Shown: positions 26,201-35,950 of the stretch, piece after piece
Layout: the number at the start of each line of letters is the position of its first letter
How positions within the stretch are numbered: position 1 is the stretch's first letter
NCBI GenBank assembly: GCA_030562195.1
Contig: CM060201.1
Location: forward strand, 24,720,067-24,784,066
DNA: 64,000 nucleotides
Direction: 5' to 3'
Source: Nipponacmea schrenckii
Lineage: Eukaryota; Mollusca; Gastropoda; Lottiidae
Notes under the pieces: generated by a model
Seen by the model: only the letters and a program-made list of their open reading frames with translations
What the model was told of the DNA's origin: nothing
Databases searched by the model: none
Position numbers and translations under genes: made by a program

Positions 26201-29200
26201 TAAATATAAATTGTATTTTCTTCTTTTATTCTACTTATGAAGGTAGTATAGTAAATTGTTAAAAACCGATATAAGTACCATACAGCATACTGTTTTTGTT
26301 GATTTTTACATCTGACTTTATGACGCAAAAGGTTTTGCGCAATCGCTAATACGAAACCTTCACTGAATTTGGCATAAAAACAGAAAATAGTCCGGTTCCC
26401 ACTCTTTGTTCTTTCTTTTGAACCCTTTTAGACGTCCGTGTTATAATAACGCCCACCATCGGAAATAGGTAAAAGGAAAAGCAGTCATGAACTGTTTGAC
26501 AATCGACATAGATGTCTGAATTCTTCAAAGAAGACCTTTGGGAGGAGCATTTTGGTGTTTTCTGGTACTCCAGTGGGATGTAAACCTGGAACCCAGTGTG
26601 ATGTTCCCTTCATGATTTTTTTTTTCAGTTTCAGGTTTGATGTCAATTCCGCTTGGGATTCCTTGTCCTGGTAAGCTCAGTTTTTGTTCTAAAATCTTCA
26701 GCAAAATAATATTTATGGATAAGAACAATGTTTTAAAGGCAGATCAAGATGTTGTGGAGACGGGTATCTCTCCTTCCACCACACAAAAATCGTTTTGCAC
26801 AAAGACTTTTGAACTAGTCCACCAATTTAACTTTCTATTCAATAAAAGCGTTGTCTAATGTGTCGAATTCCGAGATTGCAACTTTTAATAATGTTTTATA
26901 ATATGAAATAAAATGTTATAAGACAGTGACTCAATTTCAGCTATCTGTATTACTTTTAATTGTTAAAAGATGACGTGTAGTTCTCGTACAATACAGGAAA
27001 TACAACTTGTGGACGGAAAACATTCAATCTGGCATTCTTTTGAATGATGATATAGGATTAATGGCTTGAAGTGATTCCGCGATACACTTGGATTGTATTG
27101 TAGGTAAACCAAGGGTCAGCATATGATAAGTGACACAGATGGCTGAAATTGGTATCCATCAGCTCGTAAAGCAAATGTTCAACCGACTTTAATCTTTTAA
27201 CAATTTTACATTCTATAATTATAATCCTTCAGATGGAAGCCCTAATGAAGGAACTTCTAGTAATGGTAGATTGTTATCATTGGGTTTGTTACAAGGTAAG
27301 AAGTGTCTTGATAATCGAGACTAGGATTCCAGATATTCACTTGTCCAGCAAGGTTTTCAAGCAGTTTACAATATTGCACAAAAATTGGCAGTTGAACGAG
27401 ACTACATTGCGGTAAAAGTGCCTTGATCCAAAGAATAGTAACTGTACCATTTGCATGATTCGTCCTTTAAAAGGGCGGAAAGCAGAATTGTCATTATTCG
27501 AATCTATATACTTGGTTTAGTTGAAGACTATTTATTTACATTTTGAGAACAAGATTTTTAGTTTCAACTTCCAGGTAGAAATGGAGACATATTTCTCTAC
27601 ATGATTGTGTTTTCATTAATTTAAGACTGCTTTACTTTTGTCTTATTCAGCATCCCAACCACAGACAATTGTTGGTCATTGTCCTGGTACTAAAGAATGT
27701 TTCCAAAGAGCTGACAAGTCTCTAGCCACAGCTTTATATGAACGAAATGCTTCAAAAATGTGCAAGTAAGTTCTGTTTTCGCATCTTGATATTTCAAACT
27801 AGTCCTGTTTCTCGTTGACCAATAGTAGTATAGCTGTGTGTTAATTTTTTTAGTGAATTTTGGACTTTTATGTCAACCATGATTTATGAACTTGGTCATA
27901 ACGTTTTTTTTTAAACAGAATCGTCCAGATACTGTCATATTGCTCTTCAGGTTTCGCTTTCCCCCAATTCCTCATTATTACCAATAGAGGGTCCTCATGC
28001 GTTGATTGGTTGGGAGTAACTTCATTGGATTGATTAGATCATCTTTATTAATTGATAGGTCGGAAATGGATAGAAATGAGGTCATAAGAACGCGACTGTA
28101 TTATAAAGCTTGTTAGATTACAATGCTTCAATAAATATTTAAAATAAGCGAAGAAAAGGAAAATTCCAATTAGTATTATTCGATCAGTTCGTTTTTGTTC
28201 CTGAAAACGCAGAAAAAGTACCTATTCAGTACTTTTTGGCAATATATCGTTGAATGCTTTCATTCTTTTCTGTCTGTTCAGATCACATGCTGAATTGTTA
28301 AGTTGCATAGATGTAGAAGCTTGTAAGTGTAAAATAAGAGATGAAGAGGAATTTACATCTTGGTATAAAATAAGTAAAGAACAACACAGAACAGACTGTA
28401 CACCAGGTGGGTAACTAGGGGTGTATCAAGACATTGCCCGAAGAAAAGGGGCTGCGGTGGGAGGGGTCTCTCTGAAAACACGCTCGAAGAAAATCAGATG
28501 ATTTAAAATGAGAGTTATTTAAGCATTTAAAGGATTCACTTTCCACCTTTTTAAAACTCAAGTGGTTCTGCCCTTGATGCATCTATAGGTAACGATTTTT
28601 ACTTAATTCTGAAATAAGGCAGATTATAAGTCTATATTAGTTTGTATGAGTTTGACGCTTGTTTGTTAACCTCAGGTCGTAGTGAAGCCCCTGAAGGTCT
28701 TATAGATCGAGATGCAACTTTGTAAACAGTTTTCTCCGGATAGTCTTTCGAAATGAAGGAACTAAGAGACTAAGCACATTGCGTAACGTCCCCGTTGCAT
28801 CAAAGTTGGATACTGTGTTACAAATCAGCAAAGCAACACTAAACAATAAGACTAAATTATATCCGAATTACGCTCTTGATTGTTATTTCACTTAATTCAA
28901 AATAAAGTGATTGAAAGAAAGACAGACATGGGAAAGTTTTTCAGTTGACCATCGTTGACTCTTTTTTCAGATACACCTGTCATTGAAGTGAGAACTTGTC
29001 CAACATCCTCCGCATCTAAACAAGGTACTTTGAAGAATATATTAGTCGTTTGTTGAATAACTGTCCCGGTTAAGGGTCTAATATCAACACTTCTTCACAA
29101 TATTATATTAGTATTTACCAGGGCTTGGCAATCTATATAAATGATCTTTTATAGCTTAAAACTGTAGTCGTCATCTTATTTACTAGCCTGGCATGCAGAG

Positions 29201-29554
29201 AACCTCTCTTCAGAATTAAAATCTTTTAGGGCTTGCATCTGAATATAGGAACTATAAACACTGGTAGTGCCTTCTTAAGCAGAGAGGAGAGATTGATAAC
29301 AACGTATTGGGGAAACGAAGATGCTTATTATTTATTAAATAAATGTTCTTATTTAATTTAAGACGAACACGGACTCGGATTTGCATTATGAAAATCCTTT
29401 ACATACCTTTAACATGTACTAAGGGAGGGAGAACTAACATCTACGGACTGAATTATTATAATGTCTATCCTTTGTTATTTTAGGCAATGGAATATCAGTA
29501 TTGATACAGTATTGTGTAATGGTCACTTTTGTTTTTTGTCTGTTATTCTTTTAA
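14208..29554 (+). CDS. Secreted, probably GPI-anchored protein with eight 8-cysteine modules (30 exons, 877 aa)
   Basis: All 30 exons join in frame at GT-AG borders from ATG 14208 to TAA 29554. Exon 1 (14208-14262) encodes a signal peptide, MKTIMDKLYLILLGIILFG. Exons 2-29 are four copies of a 7-exon unit, each encoding an A and a B module. Exon 30 (29484-29554) encodes a hydrophobic C-terminal tail (SVLIQYCVMVTFVFCLLFF) ending at the stop with no cytoplasmic residues, which is the shape of a GPI-attachment signal; the small residues just upstream (TSSASKQGNG) could hold the attachment site. Every module has exactly 8 cysteines (64 in all). Exon borders are phase 1 between parts and phase 2 inside modules. 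Several NxT/S sites (in exons 2, 7, 19, 22) suit an extracellular protein. I do not recognise the family. A distant relation to GPI-anchored cysteine-rich receptors such as GFR-alpha is conceivable but unsupported. An AATAAA at 29855 is a possible polyadenylation signal. Confidence 0.85.
14452..15093 (+). repeat. 39-bp minisatellite in intron 1 of the cysteine-rich gene
   Basis: About 16 near-identical copies of AAAAAGATTTAGCTAAGTTA followed by ATACCATCAAAATTTTACC. Successive GCTAAGTTAATACC starts are 39 bp apart (14522, 14561 and so on). The repeat is A-rich and lies about 430 bp before exon 2. No splice or coding signal is part of the unit. Confidence 0.95.
15791..15870 (-). mobile_element. 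SINE family A, 3' end, in intron 2 of the cysteine-rich gene
   Basis: AAATGAATGGAGTTGTACGT, CCTACGTTTCTGCACCTTAT and GGGCTAATGGAGACGGGC match the reverse complement of the family A tail. The fragment ends about 40 bp before the exon 3 acceptor. Confidence 0.65.
17843..17885 (-). mobile_element. SINE family A tail abutting the exon 7 acceptor
   Basis: AATGAAATGAATGGAGTTTT plus AAGTCCTACTCTTC is the reverse complement of the family A 3' end. It stops about 10 bp before the acceptor TTGTAG at 17890-17895, so the element's edge forms part of the sequence in which the branch point and pyrimidine tract of exon 7 must lie. Confidence 0.6.
18158..18300 (-). mobile_element. SINE family B fragment in intron 7 of the cysteine-rich gene
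   Basis: AAGAAACAACTATATTTTAA (tail), AACTTAGGTTCACAAGT, GACAGGATCCTTTCTGCCAG, CCTTGGCCAAACCTCTGTCA and CCCGGATTATCCGTACCCAT follow in the reverse of the order seen at 39665-39905. The 5' head is not recognisable. Confidence 0.75.
18799..22028 (+). other. Cysteine-rich gene, unit 2 (exons 9-15)
   Basis: Exons 18799-18907, 19197-19324, 19631-19672, 20064-20126, 21275-21389, 21668-21792 and 21999-22028 encode residues about 235-438. Lengths are 109, 128, 42, 63, 115, 125 and 30 (612 nt in total, the same as unit 3). Cysteine anchors: C-x8-C ... MC, then NCSESVACLCG ... GC, GIQC; C-x5-C (LCTDIEECY) ... LCQ, then RCSEQAVCKCG ... LC, YTC. The acceptor of exon 13 is preceded by the 74-bp array that repeats this acceptor and the first part of the exon. 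Confidence 0.85.
20163..21335 (+). repeat. 74-bp minisatellite that repeats the exon 13 acceptor and exon start
   Basis: About 15 copies of a 74-bp unit (for example starts at 20240 and 20314), nearly identical apart from single substitutions and one 2-bp deletion near 20451. Each unit holds a GTATTTTAG or GTATTCTAG acceptor followed by the DVDVLDNIKLC-coding start of exon 13. Only the last copy (acceptor ending 21274) runs on into the rest of the exon and its donor at 21390. Because the unit is not a multiple of three and its own acceptor TAG falls in frame, splicing to an earlier copy would end translation after about 24 codons. Confidence 0.95.
22495..22930 (+). repeat. Degenerate 50-60-bp tandem repeat in intron 16 of the cysteine-rich gene
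   Basis: The phrases ACATCTAAATTTG, ACTGTTATATG and ACAATACACCTA recur about seven times with indels. It supports an open frame at 22501-22734 that is not part of the spliced gene. Confidence 0.75.
23640..23885 (+). mobile_element. SINE family A copy in intron 18 of the cysteine-rich gene
   Basis: TTAGTGATGCAGGTCTGAC, GGACAATAAACAGAGGCCCC, GTGTGCTACATGCTG, CAAGATCCC, TTTCCCTTATTGCA and GATGTAAAACTCCATTCATT then TCATTTT follow family A order. This is one of the longer copies. It ends about 15 bp before the exon 19 acceptor at 23900. Confidence 0.75.
25425..25495 (-). mobile_element. SINE family A, 3' end, in intron 22 of the cysteine-rich gene
   Basis: AAATGAATGGAGATTTACTT, CCTACTTTTTCTGCATCTTA and TGGGCTAATGAAGACGGG match the reversed family A tail. 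Confidence 0.6.
25585..29024 (+). other. Cysteine-rich gene, unit 4 (exons 23-29)
   Basis: Exons 25585-25693, 26072-26199, 26629-26670, 27233-27295, 27651-27765, 28282-28406 and 28971-29024 encode residues about 643-854. Lengths are 109, 128, 42, 63, 115, 125 and 54. Cysteine anchors: C-x8-C (ECQISQTFSKC) ... KCP, then SCTEEMACKCG ... NC, GIPC; C-x5-C (HCPGTKECF) ... MCK, then SCIDVEACKC ... DC, and RTC. Exon 25 has two possible acceptors 6 bp apart (after 26628 or 26634). The upstream one aligns better with the other linkers. The last linker exon is longer and leads into the C-terminal tail. Confidence 0.85.
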
Positions 29555-31056
29555 TATAAAACACTAAAAATATGTGAATTTTCCTTTTCCGTTTAAACAT
29601 TTTTCTCAAAAGTAGCTGTTTTTCTCTGCTCTCGTTTTCAATAACTACACAAACATTACATCAATTACACATTATTTATGTGTTCAACCTTCAGCTGCCA
29701 TTGTGTTTTTGAGTGATTATTGTGCAATGACGGGAATTTCTGTTTCAAGGCTCTATTACCTCGAGTTACATACTTTGTCTGTAGCGTGTTGTCAACACAG
29801 GGGTTATGAATTACACTACGTTGATAAAGGGGGGAAATAGTCTATGCGCAGTGCAATAAAAATCTGGAAAAACGCTCTTCCTGTCCCAGCGAATCGTTTT
29901 ACACTAGTATCTACACAATTGCCCTCAAAAATTGTAAAATTCTTTCTTAATCAGTATCCTGAAGCAAACGTATGTAAGCGTCCGTTCTACTTTCGTTTTG
30001 GAACGTGTTGCATAGACTTTAAAACACGTGGTACAAAAAGGGCAAGGTAGTTCTGTCGATTCCTTATTTACCTTGGTGTATAGTTGTAGACGAACTGGTC
30101 GTCGGAAGTAAGACGCATAAATTAGAGGACTGAATCACTTGAATAGTACAACTAATGAATTTATTTTGAACACTCAAATAATAGGTATGAATTATTAACA
30201 CGCCAGATCGATGTTGAAACAGATGCGAGTTTGAAGTAAAGCGCATTTCATTTCCATTTTCTTCCTTGTTTTAATGCAAATTTTGACCTTGAACAACCCT
30301 AGTGGTTAAAACAATGGTTAAAGGGTAAAACATAAGGAGTCGACGCGGGATGGAGCGAAATGAGAAGGGGTGAAGGCGTAGGTTTTGACATGGTTATGGT
30401 TAGTATCAGGGGAAAAAAAGGTGGGGGAAGTTACAAGGGGCAATAACAGAAAGGGGTGAAATGCTGAATGGCAAAAAAGCCAAAAGGGGCTATGATATAT
30501 AAAATATATTCTCGATTATGTTGCAGTTTTAAAATACATGTCGTCTTTACAAAATACATTTGTCAATGGTGCAGAGTACAATATTGTCCACTTGTGTATA
30601 TGCGAAATGTATAAATATAGGCCCTACTCCAAGATCGAATAGAACACAATCGAGAATTTTGGCAACGTTATACGTCCATAGTGATATGGGAAGACACCTG
30701 CACTAATTGTATTTTTCCAATATGTTCAGACCATACCAATTCAGAACAGTTTTATTATCAACAATCGTGGAAGAAATATAAGATTAATCTATTTTTGTTT
30801 AGATAAGTAATGATGAGGAACCAGTTTGCAACCAAAAATATTTCCAAATATACCCTGTTGGTATGATTTGTGTTCTTGAAATATTTTAATAATATAAATG
30901 TTGAAAGATCTTTAAACCAAAGTGACATCTGTTATATCCTGCCACTTACAAGTCAAAATCGTAAATTAAAAAAGCGCTATTATTTATTACGTAAGTTTTA
31001 TAATATATTCTGAAATGTGCATTTGGAAAGACATCTAAGGATCTCAGTTATATACA
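29555..31056. other. Intergenic between the cysteine-rich gene and the EGF gene
   Basis: AATAAA at 29855-29860 may serve as the polyadenylation signal of the upstream gene. Short open frames at 29844-30050 and 30064-30246 have no recognisable domain. Nothing else is seen. Confidence 0.4.
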
Positions 31057-33497
31057 ATGTCTTTTTTAAGGGTCTCGGTTCTGTTCGCTACGGTGTTGTT
31101 ATTTCAGGCAATAGCCTATGATATGAATAGTCGAACTACGGCTTCCGTAAGTTCTAGTAAGTACTTCTTTGTAATCTTTGATACTTTTTCCGATGACCTT
31201 GAATAGGTCATCTTCACTCATAATTCCTGTCCACCCAGCTGCAATTGGGTACGGATAATCCGGGAACGATCCCTGTCACGGCGGACTGAAGTTGTTATCC
31301 TTGTAAAATATAGTTTTTTCTTTCTTTTCTTTGAGAAATCCATTAAACTGAGTACATGTAATAATCAATTAAACTGAGTAATTCTGAAACACGATTAGCA
31401 GCGTTTTTCGATAATAATTTAGGCAAAGTGTCCTTGAAGGGCTTTGTACCCAAATAAATTTGGTTAATTATAGACTGAGCTTGTCCATAAACAGAAATAT
31501 TCCGTCAGAACTGTCAAAAACCATGGCCAATTGTAGACGTATATTGGCAATGTGATTCCAACATAGGTGTATCAACATAATTATTCCTTTCCTTTCAGAA
31601 AGAACCAGGTTTTGTAAGAAAAGGCCATGTAAAAATGGTGGAGTGTGTAAGAGTAGAAAATGGGGATATGAGTGTCAGTGTCCACGTGGCTTTACTGGTC
31701 GTAGTTGTGAGTGTGGTAAGGAATTTCTTTAAATAAAAGTCTAACCTGTAGAAAAACTGAGGCTTTGTCTGAGGCAATAGCTCTTTACAGCGTTCTAAAT
31801 ACTATATCACTCATAGAAAATGTCATTTCACATATAAACTGCACATTAGGCTACACAACTAGAAGAACAAGAAAATACAGATGTTAGCAATGAGTTGGAA
31901 CACAAGGAACCATAAAGTCTTTGCAACCACAGTTGCCTATGGTGATATAAGAATGGAATTATATTGGATCCACATTTGGCCATGGATTAAATGAATATTT
32001 TTTTTGAATCTGTTTGTCATTGGTGGCTTCTGTATCAGACCAATCGCTAGATTTAGATGACTTCAGCGTACTGTCGTCGACCTAAGCAGTTGAAATCTTT
32101 AACTATCTTAGACGCCAAGGACACCCTATCGCTACGATCGTTACAAGAACACGTTGAAAATCTCAACTTGGCCATTGCAATCGCCCGCTATAGGAATGTA
32201 TCATAATTCTGGATAATTCAAATCTGTTTAATACTTTCAGAAATTGATGAGTGTGCTACTGAGGCCAATACTTGTGTCGGAAACAGTAAATGTATTAACA
32301 ACATAGGTAGAGAAGGAATTACATGTGAATGTCCTGTAGGTTTTACTGGACACAACTGTGAAATCAGTAAGTAACCTAAAGCCTATCACACAAACAATAG
32401 GCAGTCAACAAGGGCATTGGACATATATTTGATGTCTCTCTTTGAACCTTTAGTAAGGCGTTTGAGCAATTCCACAAAAACTTAGCGTTTTAAGACCTTA
32501 CTATCGCAGATAGAATCCGTCGATTTTGTGGCAGAGACTTAAAATCGATGCTATTGGTGTCCCCGATACACATAAAAAACCTCTTTACATCCTTCTATGA
32601 TAATAGGGCATAATTTATATAACAGAACTTATTTCAGTATATTTATTTAACAGATATAGATGACTGTGAAAGTAATCCGTGTCTGAACGGGGGAGTCTGT
32701 ATTGATGGCATTAATTCATTTTCATGTGAATGTGCTTACCCTTTTAAAGGAAGGTTTTGTGAACTGGGTAAGTTATCTGAATCTGATATCGGTATTGGGC
32801 ATCAAAAATATTATATGTAATAGCAAACGGCATCGTGTAGTTTTTAAAAGTAAGCGCGAGAAGAACCGCAAACGCAAGAGTAAAAGCATCCGCAGCAGAA
32901 AAAGGCAATATCTAATTCAATAATAGCTTGTAAAGTGAAGTTAGAGCAACAGGAAAAGAAGCAGTAGAAGCACAAAACAGCAATAGGTGGTGTATCTTTT
33001 ATCAATATAATTACTATTATCATACTTTTTCAGAGTGCTCCGTAGATTTCAACTTGTCTCCTCGAGGTTCAGTGATATTCCTTGATTCTGTTTATATCGA
33101 TGAATTGGGAATAACACGAGATGAGTGTAATGCATCCATTTGTACTGGCAACTGCTCTGTTTTCTTGTCGACCAATGAACCATTTGGGGAGGGTTTGTTC
33201 GGTTGTATTCTGTTCAGAGCACCAACACTGTTAGCATTCAACACTACCAGTTTCTCGAACTGCCTCGATGCTTGTAAAAATGATGAAAGGTGTTTGTCGG
33301 TGTCAAACGTCCTAACGTTTACTAGATTTGATAATTTTACATCATTTGATCTCGATGCTATTTATTGCATACTTTATGCCGACTACGTAGGACCCGTTTC
33401 TCCAGTCCTTTTCGACTTGGACATATTTGGAGCAGAAAAGGTGTTCAGATGTCAGCCCACTGACGGCACCGCACCCTTTATTAATCCGACATTGTAG
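31057..33497 (+). CDS. Secreted protein with three EGF domains and a PAN/apple-like C-terminal domain (5 exons, 306 aa)
   Basis: Exons 31057-31156, 31599-31715, 32241-32366, 32654-32767 and 33034-33497 join in frame, all in phase 1. Exon 1 encodes a signal peptide ([20 protein letters not shown]). Exon 2 is EGF 1 (about residues 34-72; [19 protein letters not shown]). Exon 3 is EGF 2 (73-114), opening EIDEC like calcium-binding EGFs. Exon 4 is EGF 3 (115-152), opening NIDDC with SFSCEC. One phase-1 exon per EGF is the classic shuffled arrangement. Exon 5 (153-306) has about ten cysteines. Its [19 protein letters not shown] and YCILY segments resemble PAN/apple domains, though this is by eye. 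There is no C-terminal hydrophobic tail, so it is probably released. AATAAA at 33539-33544 follows the stop by 42 bp. The full-length protein is not one I can name. Confidence 0.85.
31185..31335 (+). mobile_element. SINE family B fragment in intron 1 of the EGF gene
   Basis: CCGATGACCTTGAATAGGTC, ATAATTCCTGTCCACCCAGC, GGGTACGGATAATCCGGGAA, ATCCCTGTCACGGCGGAC and TTATCCTTGTAAAATATAGT follow family B order, with an internal deletion of the GGTTTGGCCAAGGACCAGCT part. It ends in a CTTT-rich tail. Confidence 0.75.
32500..32600 (-). mobile_element. SINE family C fragment in intron 3 of the EGF gene
   Basis: ATCGATGCTATTGGTGTCCC, CGATACACATAAAAAACCTC and TTTACATCC match, in reverse, the body of family C (compare 40670-40760 and 45185-45260). 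Confidence 0.5.
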
Positions 33498-33559
33498 TCT
33501 GAAAAAGTATATCACTCATGTTTTAAACTAAATTACTGAATAAAATAGTTATTATAATT

Positions 33560-33765
33560 ATTTTAACCTGGGGGCCCGGGGTTCAATCCAAGCAAAGGTC
33601 GGGATGAACTTTCGGATTTTTCAGCCCGATTCCCGCCAGACATTGATGCAGGTCGAAGGGGCTGACATGGAAAAGGCGTTCGGATGGGACAATAAAACGA
33701 GGCCCCGTGTACTACTGGCTGAAATTAAAGATCCCTCGACAGCTCGAAATTGAAAGTAAGCTTAT
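33560..33765 (+). mobile_element. SINE family A, 5' half with B-box-like motif
   Basis: CTGGGGGCCCGGGGTTCAAT then CCAAGCAAAGGTCGGG contains a GGTTCAATCC that fits the RNA polymerase III B-box consensus. It continues with GATGCAGGTCGAAGGGGC, GACAATAAAACGAGGCCCC, GTGTACTACTGGCTG and TTAAAGATCCCTCGAC. It lies between the two convergent genes. The 3' tail is absent. Confidence 0.75.
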
Positions 33766-33935
33766 GTCGCTGTTTTTCGAACGATTGAAGTGCACCCTAT
33801 CCTGTTAGCTTATATTTAAAGGATTTATTGGTTTCGAAATTCCTCTTATCATAAGTAAAAGCAGACGTTCTGCTTGAACGCAACGATATTTTGTTTCTTT
33901 ATTCATTTGAAGAAGAAAACAAAAATAGTTTAGAT

Positions 33936-33941
33936 TTTATT
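33936..33941 (-). terminator. Polyadenylation signal AATAAA for the PNT-domain gene
   Basis: AATAAA on the minus strand, 21 bp beyond the TGA stop proposed for the small PNT gene. It faces the AATAAA at 33539 of the convergent EGF gene. Confidence 0.45.
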
Positions 33942-33961
33942 AACCTATTTTAAACTTTTCG

Positions 33962-35906
33962 TCAGCTCCCGGCTGGTGGATGACCTCCTTCTGTAAAACA
34001 ACAAAAAACAATATATTATATAGTATGGGGACTGTTAAAAGACCTTTATTTCAGAGCTGTGCCATTAAAAAAACATAATTCGACTATTACCATTCGGCTA
34101 TAACATTCGGTAACATTAATTGAACTTGTTTGTCAAAACAATAGAAATTGTCTATTTGAAAAACGTGTTATCACATTAAAGTTCCATGCATAACTTACGA
34201 GCAGGAAGAAGAGCTCGGAAGGTTTCGTGAAGTAATTGTCCATGAGCATGACTCAAATCCTTAAACTGACCGACGTCCATGTTGATTAGTTCATTTCCAT
34301 TGACGTCGTCGAAAGCTTCCAAAATCTTATGTTGAGCTCCACCAGTTACCCCATTCTTTTCAAGAACATACTCTAGCCAACCCTGCACTTCATTTTTCGA
34401 CCAATGTACCGGGTGAAGAAGCGTCCATCTAAGTTCCTTATGCTTTCCTGAAATAAATGGACAAATATACGATTTCGAAAATCAGTTATCTATTTGATAT
34501 ACATGTATGCAGATATATAGTGTCGAAGGCTGGCTAGAGACTGCAAGTCACTAGACTTTTTTTCATTGATTTTTACTTTTTTTTTTACTTAATTCTTCTA
34601 ATCAAGTTCAAGGGAGGTAATATATATTTTAAAACCAATAGACAATATCATACAAGGTGATACTGGATCAAATAAAGACAGATACTCAATAGGCAATTCC
34701 ATATAACCTTAGTTATTACTAATTAGGTAATAGCAATATTTCACCATTAGTTTAATAACTTGTATCAAACCCGATAAAAACCAGCAATTTTTTCAAAAAT
34801 AATTTGTGATATGGAAAGTAAGCTTTTCTGATGAACTGTTTGGTTATTTCACAGAGTGTCTGTTTCCAAAAAAATATTTATCATGATATTAAATGACATT
34901 TATCAGTGGATTTTAAATTACTATATTATTTTGTATAAGGCCATCCTGTAACGAACAACTATAATTCTACAATCTGGTGCTAGCCTGTTTGCATCTTAAG
35001 GGGTTGTATTTTATATTATATTTTTTAATGTTTCGGGGATACTGACAGCATCAATTTGCTCCATTTCGATATTCTAATAGACGTTTGTGATTCCTTTATT
35101 TCTACAACAATAAAATTTAGAGCCATATTCCTTACGTGTTCCAAGAATATTTTGCGATTAGTGACGTCTAATTGAAAATCGAAAAGGTACAAATTGATGC
35201 TAAATTGATGAAAACCTCTGTACAATACTTTTGAGTTTTCAGAATTATCCATTGGTATTATTATTTCACTGCTCTAGTCGATATATCAAGTTTTACCGAT
35301 TATTATTAAGTGATTTCGAATTTCGGCCATACACATTATAGTATTGTAATCTTAGAAATGTGTACACTTAAGTACAATTCCCTATGAGAAATAGACGTTA
35401 CAATCAATTGTAGTAATATTTTCGGAAAATCTGTCCCTGTAAACAACATACACGGATACGTTTAAAATGTCGAACGTTAGTTCTAATCTCGATCTGTGTG
35501 TGACAGTTCGATGACCTTGAATAACTTTATCATCACTCACAATTCCAGTCCACCCAGTTGTAAATGGGTACGGATGATCCGGGAAAGTTCAATGCGAAGA
35601 GGTTTGGCCAAGGACCAGCTGGTAGAAAGGATCCCTGTCACGGCGGACTTGTGAACCTAAGTTTTCCTTGTAAAATATAGTTGTTTCTTTAAATATTATA
35701 GGGCTAATGTGTGCCACACAAAGTCATTCTGATTCATAATCCAATCCATGTAAAAAGTAACTGTAAATTAGTTTGAACCAAAGCAGTTGATATATATTTT
35801 AAAGATAGATAATCTTATCAAATTTTTAAATTAAATTTTGGTTTTAAACAATATTTATTAATGAACCTGATATATCAATACTATTCAACTTACCTCTCTC
35901 CAACAT
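33962..35906 (-). CDS. Stand-alone PNT (Pointed/SAM) domain protein without ETS domain (3 exons, about 96 aa)
   Basis: Proposed minus-strand exons are 35906-35894 (MLERG, donor GAGAG/GTAAGT), 34447-34199 and 33990-33962, joined in phase 1 and ending in TGA. The middle exon encodes nearly the whole protein: ELRWTLLHPVHWSKNEV, then GWLEYV, FDDVNGNELINMDVGQF and GQLLHETFRALLP. This is the PNT pattern of ETS factors of the ESE/ELF3 type (HPxxWxxxxVxxWL ... G..L..m....F.....GqlL...l..L). If the donor at 34198 were not used, the frame would end a few codons later at 34176. In both cases no ETS domain follows. A PNT-only protein is known in Drosophila (Mae/Edl), which binds and restrains ETS factors; the same role here is inference. 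The first exon could extend upstream (open to about 35951), so the N-terminus is uncertain. Confidence 0.6.
34450..35890. other. Intron of the PNT gene with SINE fragments
   Basis: Contains a family C fragment at about 35030-35100 (plus orientation: GATACTGACAGCATCAATTT) and a family B copy at 35455-35690. The minus-strand open frame 35025-35252 lies over the family C fragment and is not a gene. Confidence 0.5.
35455..35690 (+). mobile_element. SINE family B copy
   Basis: AGTTCTAATCTCGATCTGTG (B-box-like position), GATGACCTTGAATAAC, CACAATTCCAGTCCACCCAG, GGGTACGGATGATCCGGG, GGTTTGGCCAAGGACCAGCT, AAGGATCCCTGTCACGGCGG and CTTGTAAAATATAGTTGTTT follow the same order as 39665-39905. Confidence 0.8.
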
Positions 35907-35950
35907 CGATGAAATTAGTTCTAAAGGCACACGTGTCGAATAATGAAAAA

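Noticed and set aside
14208..29554. Homology of the 8-cysteine modules to GFR-alpha/GAS1 domains
   Set aside because: GPI tail and cysteine richness are similar, but the cysteine spacing and number per module do not match what I recall of that family.
34176..34198. C-terminal extension RKLCMEL of the PNT open frame
   Set aside because: A perfect donor (GTAAGT) lies at its start and a good acceptor with an in-frame ending lies downstream, so it is more likely intron read-through, although an intron-retained form is possible.
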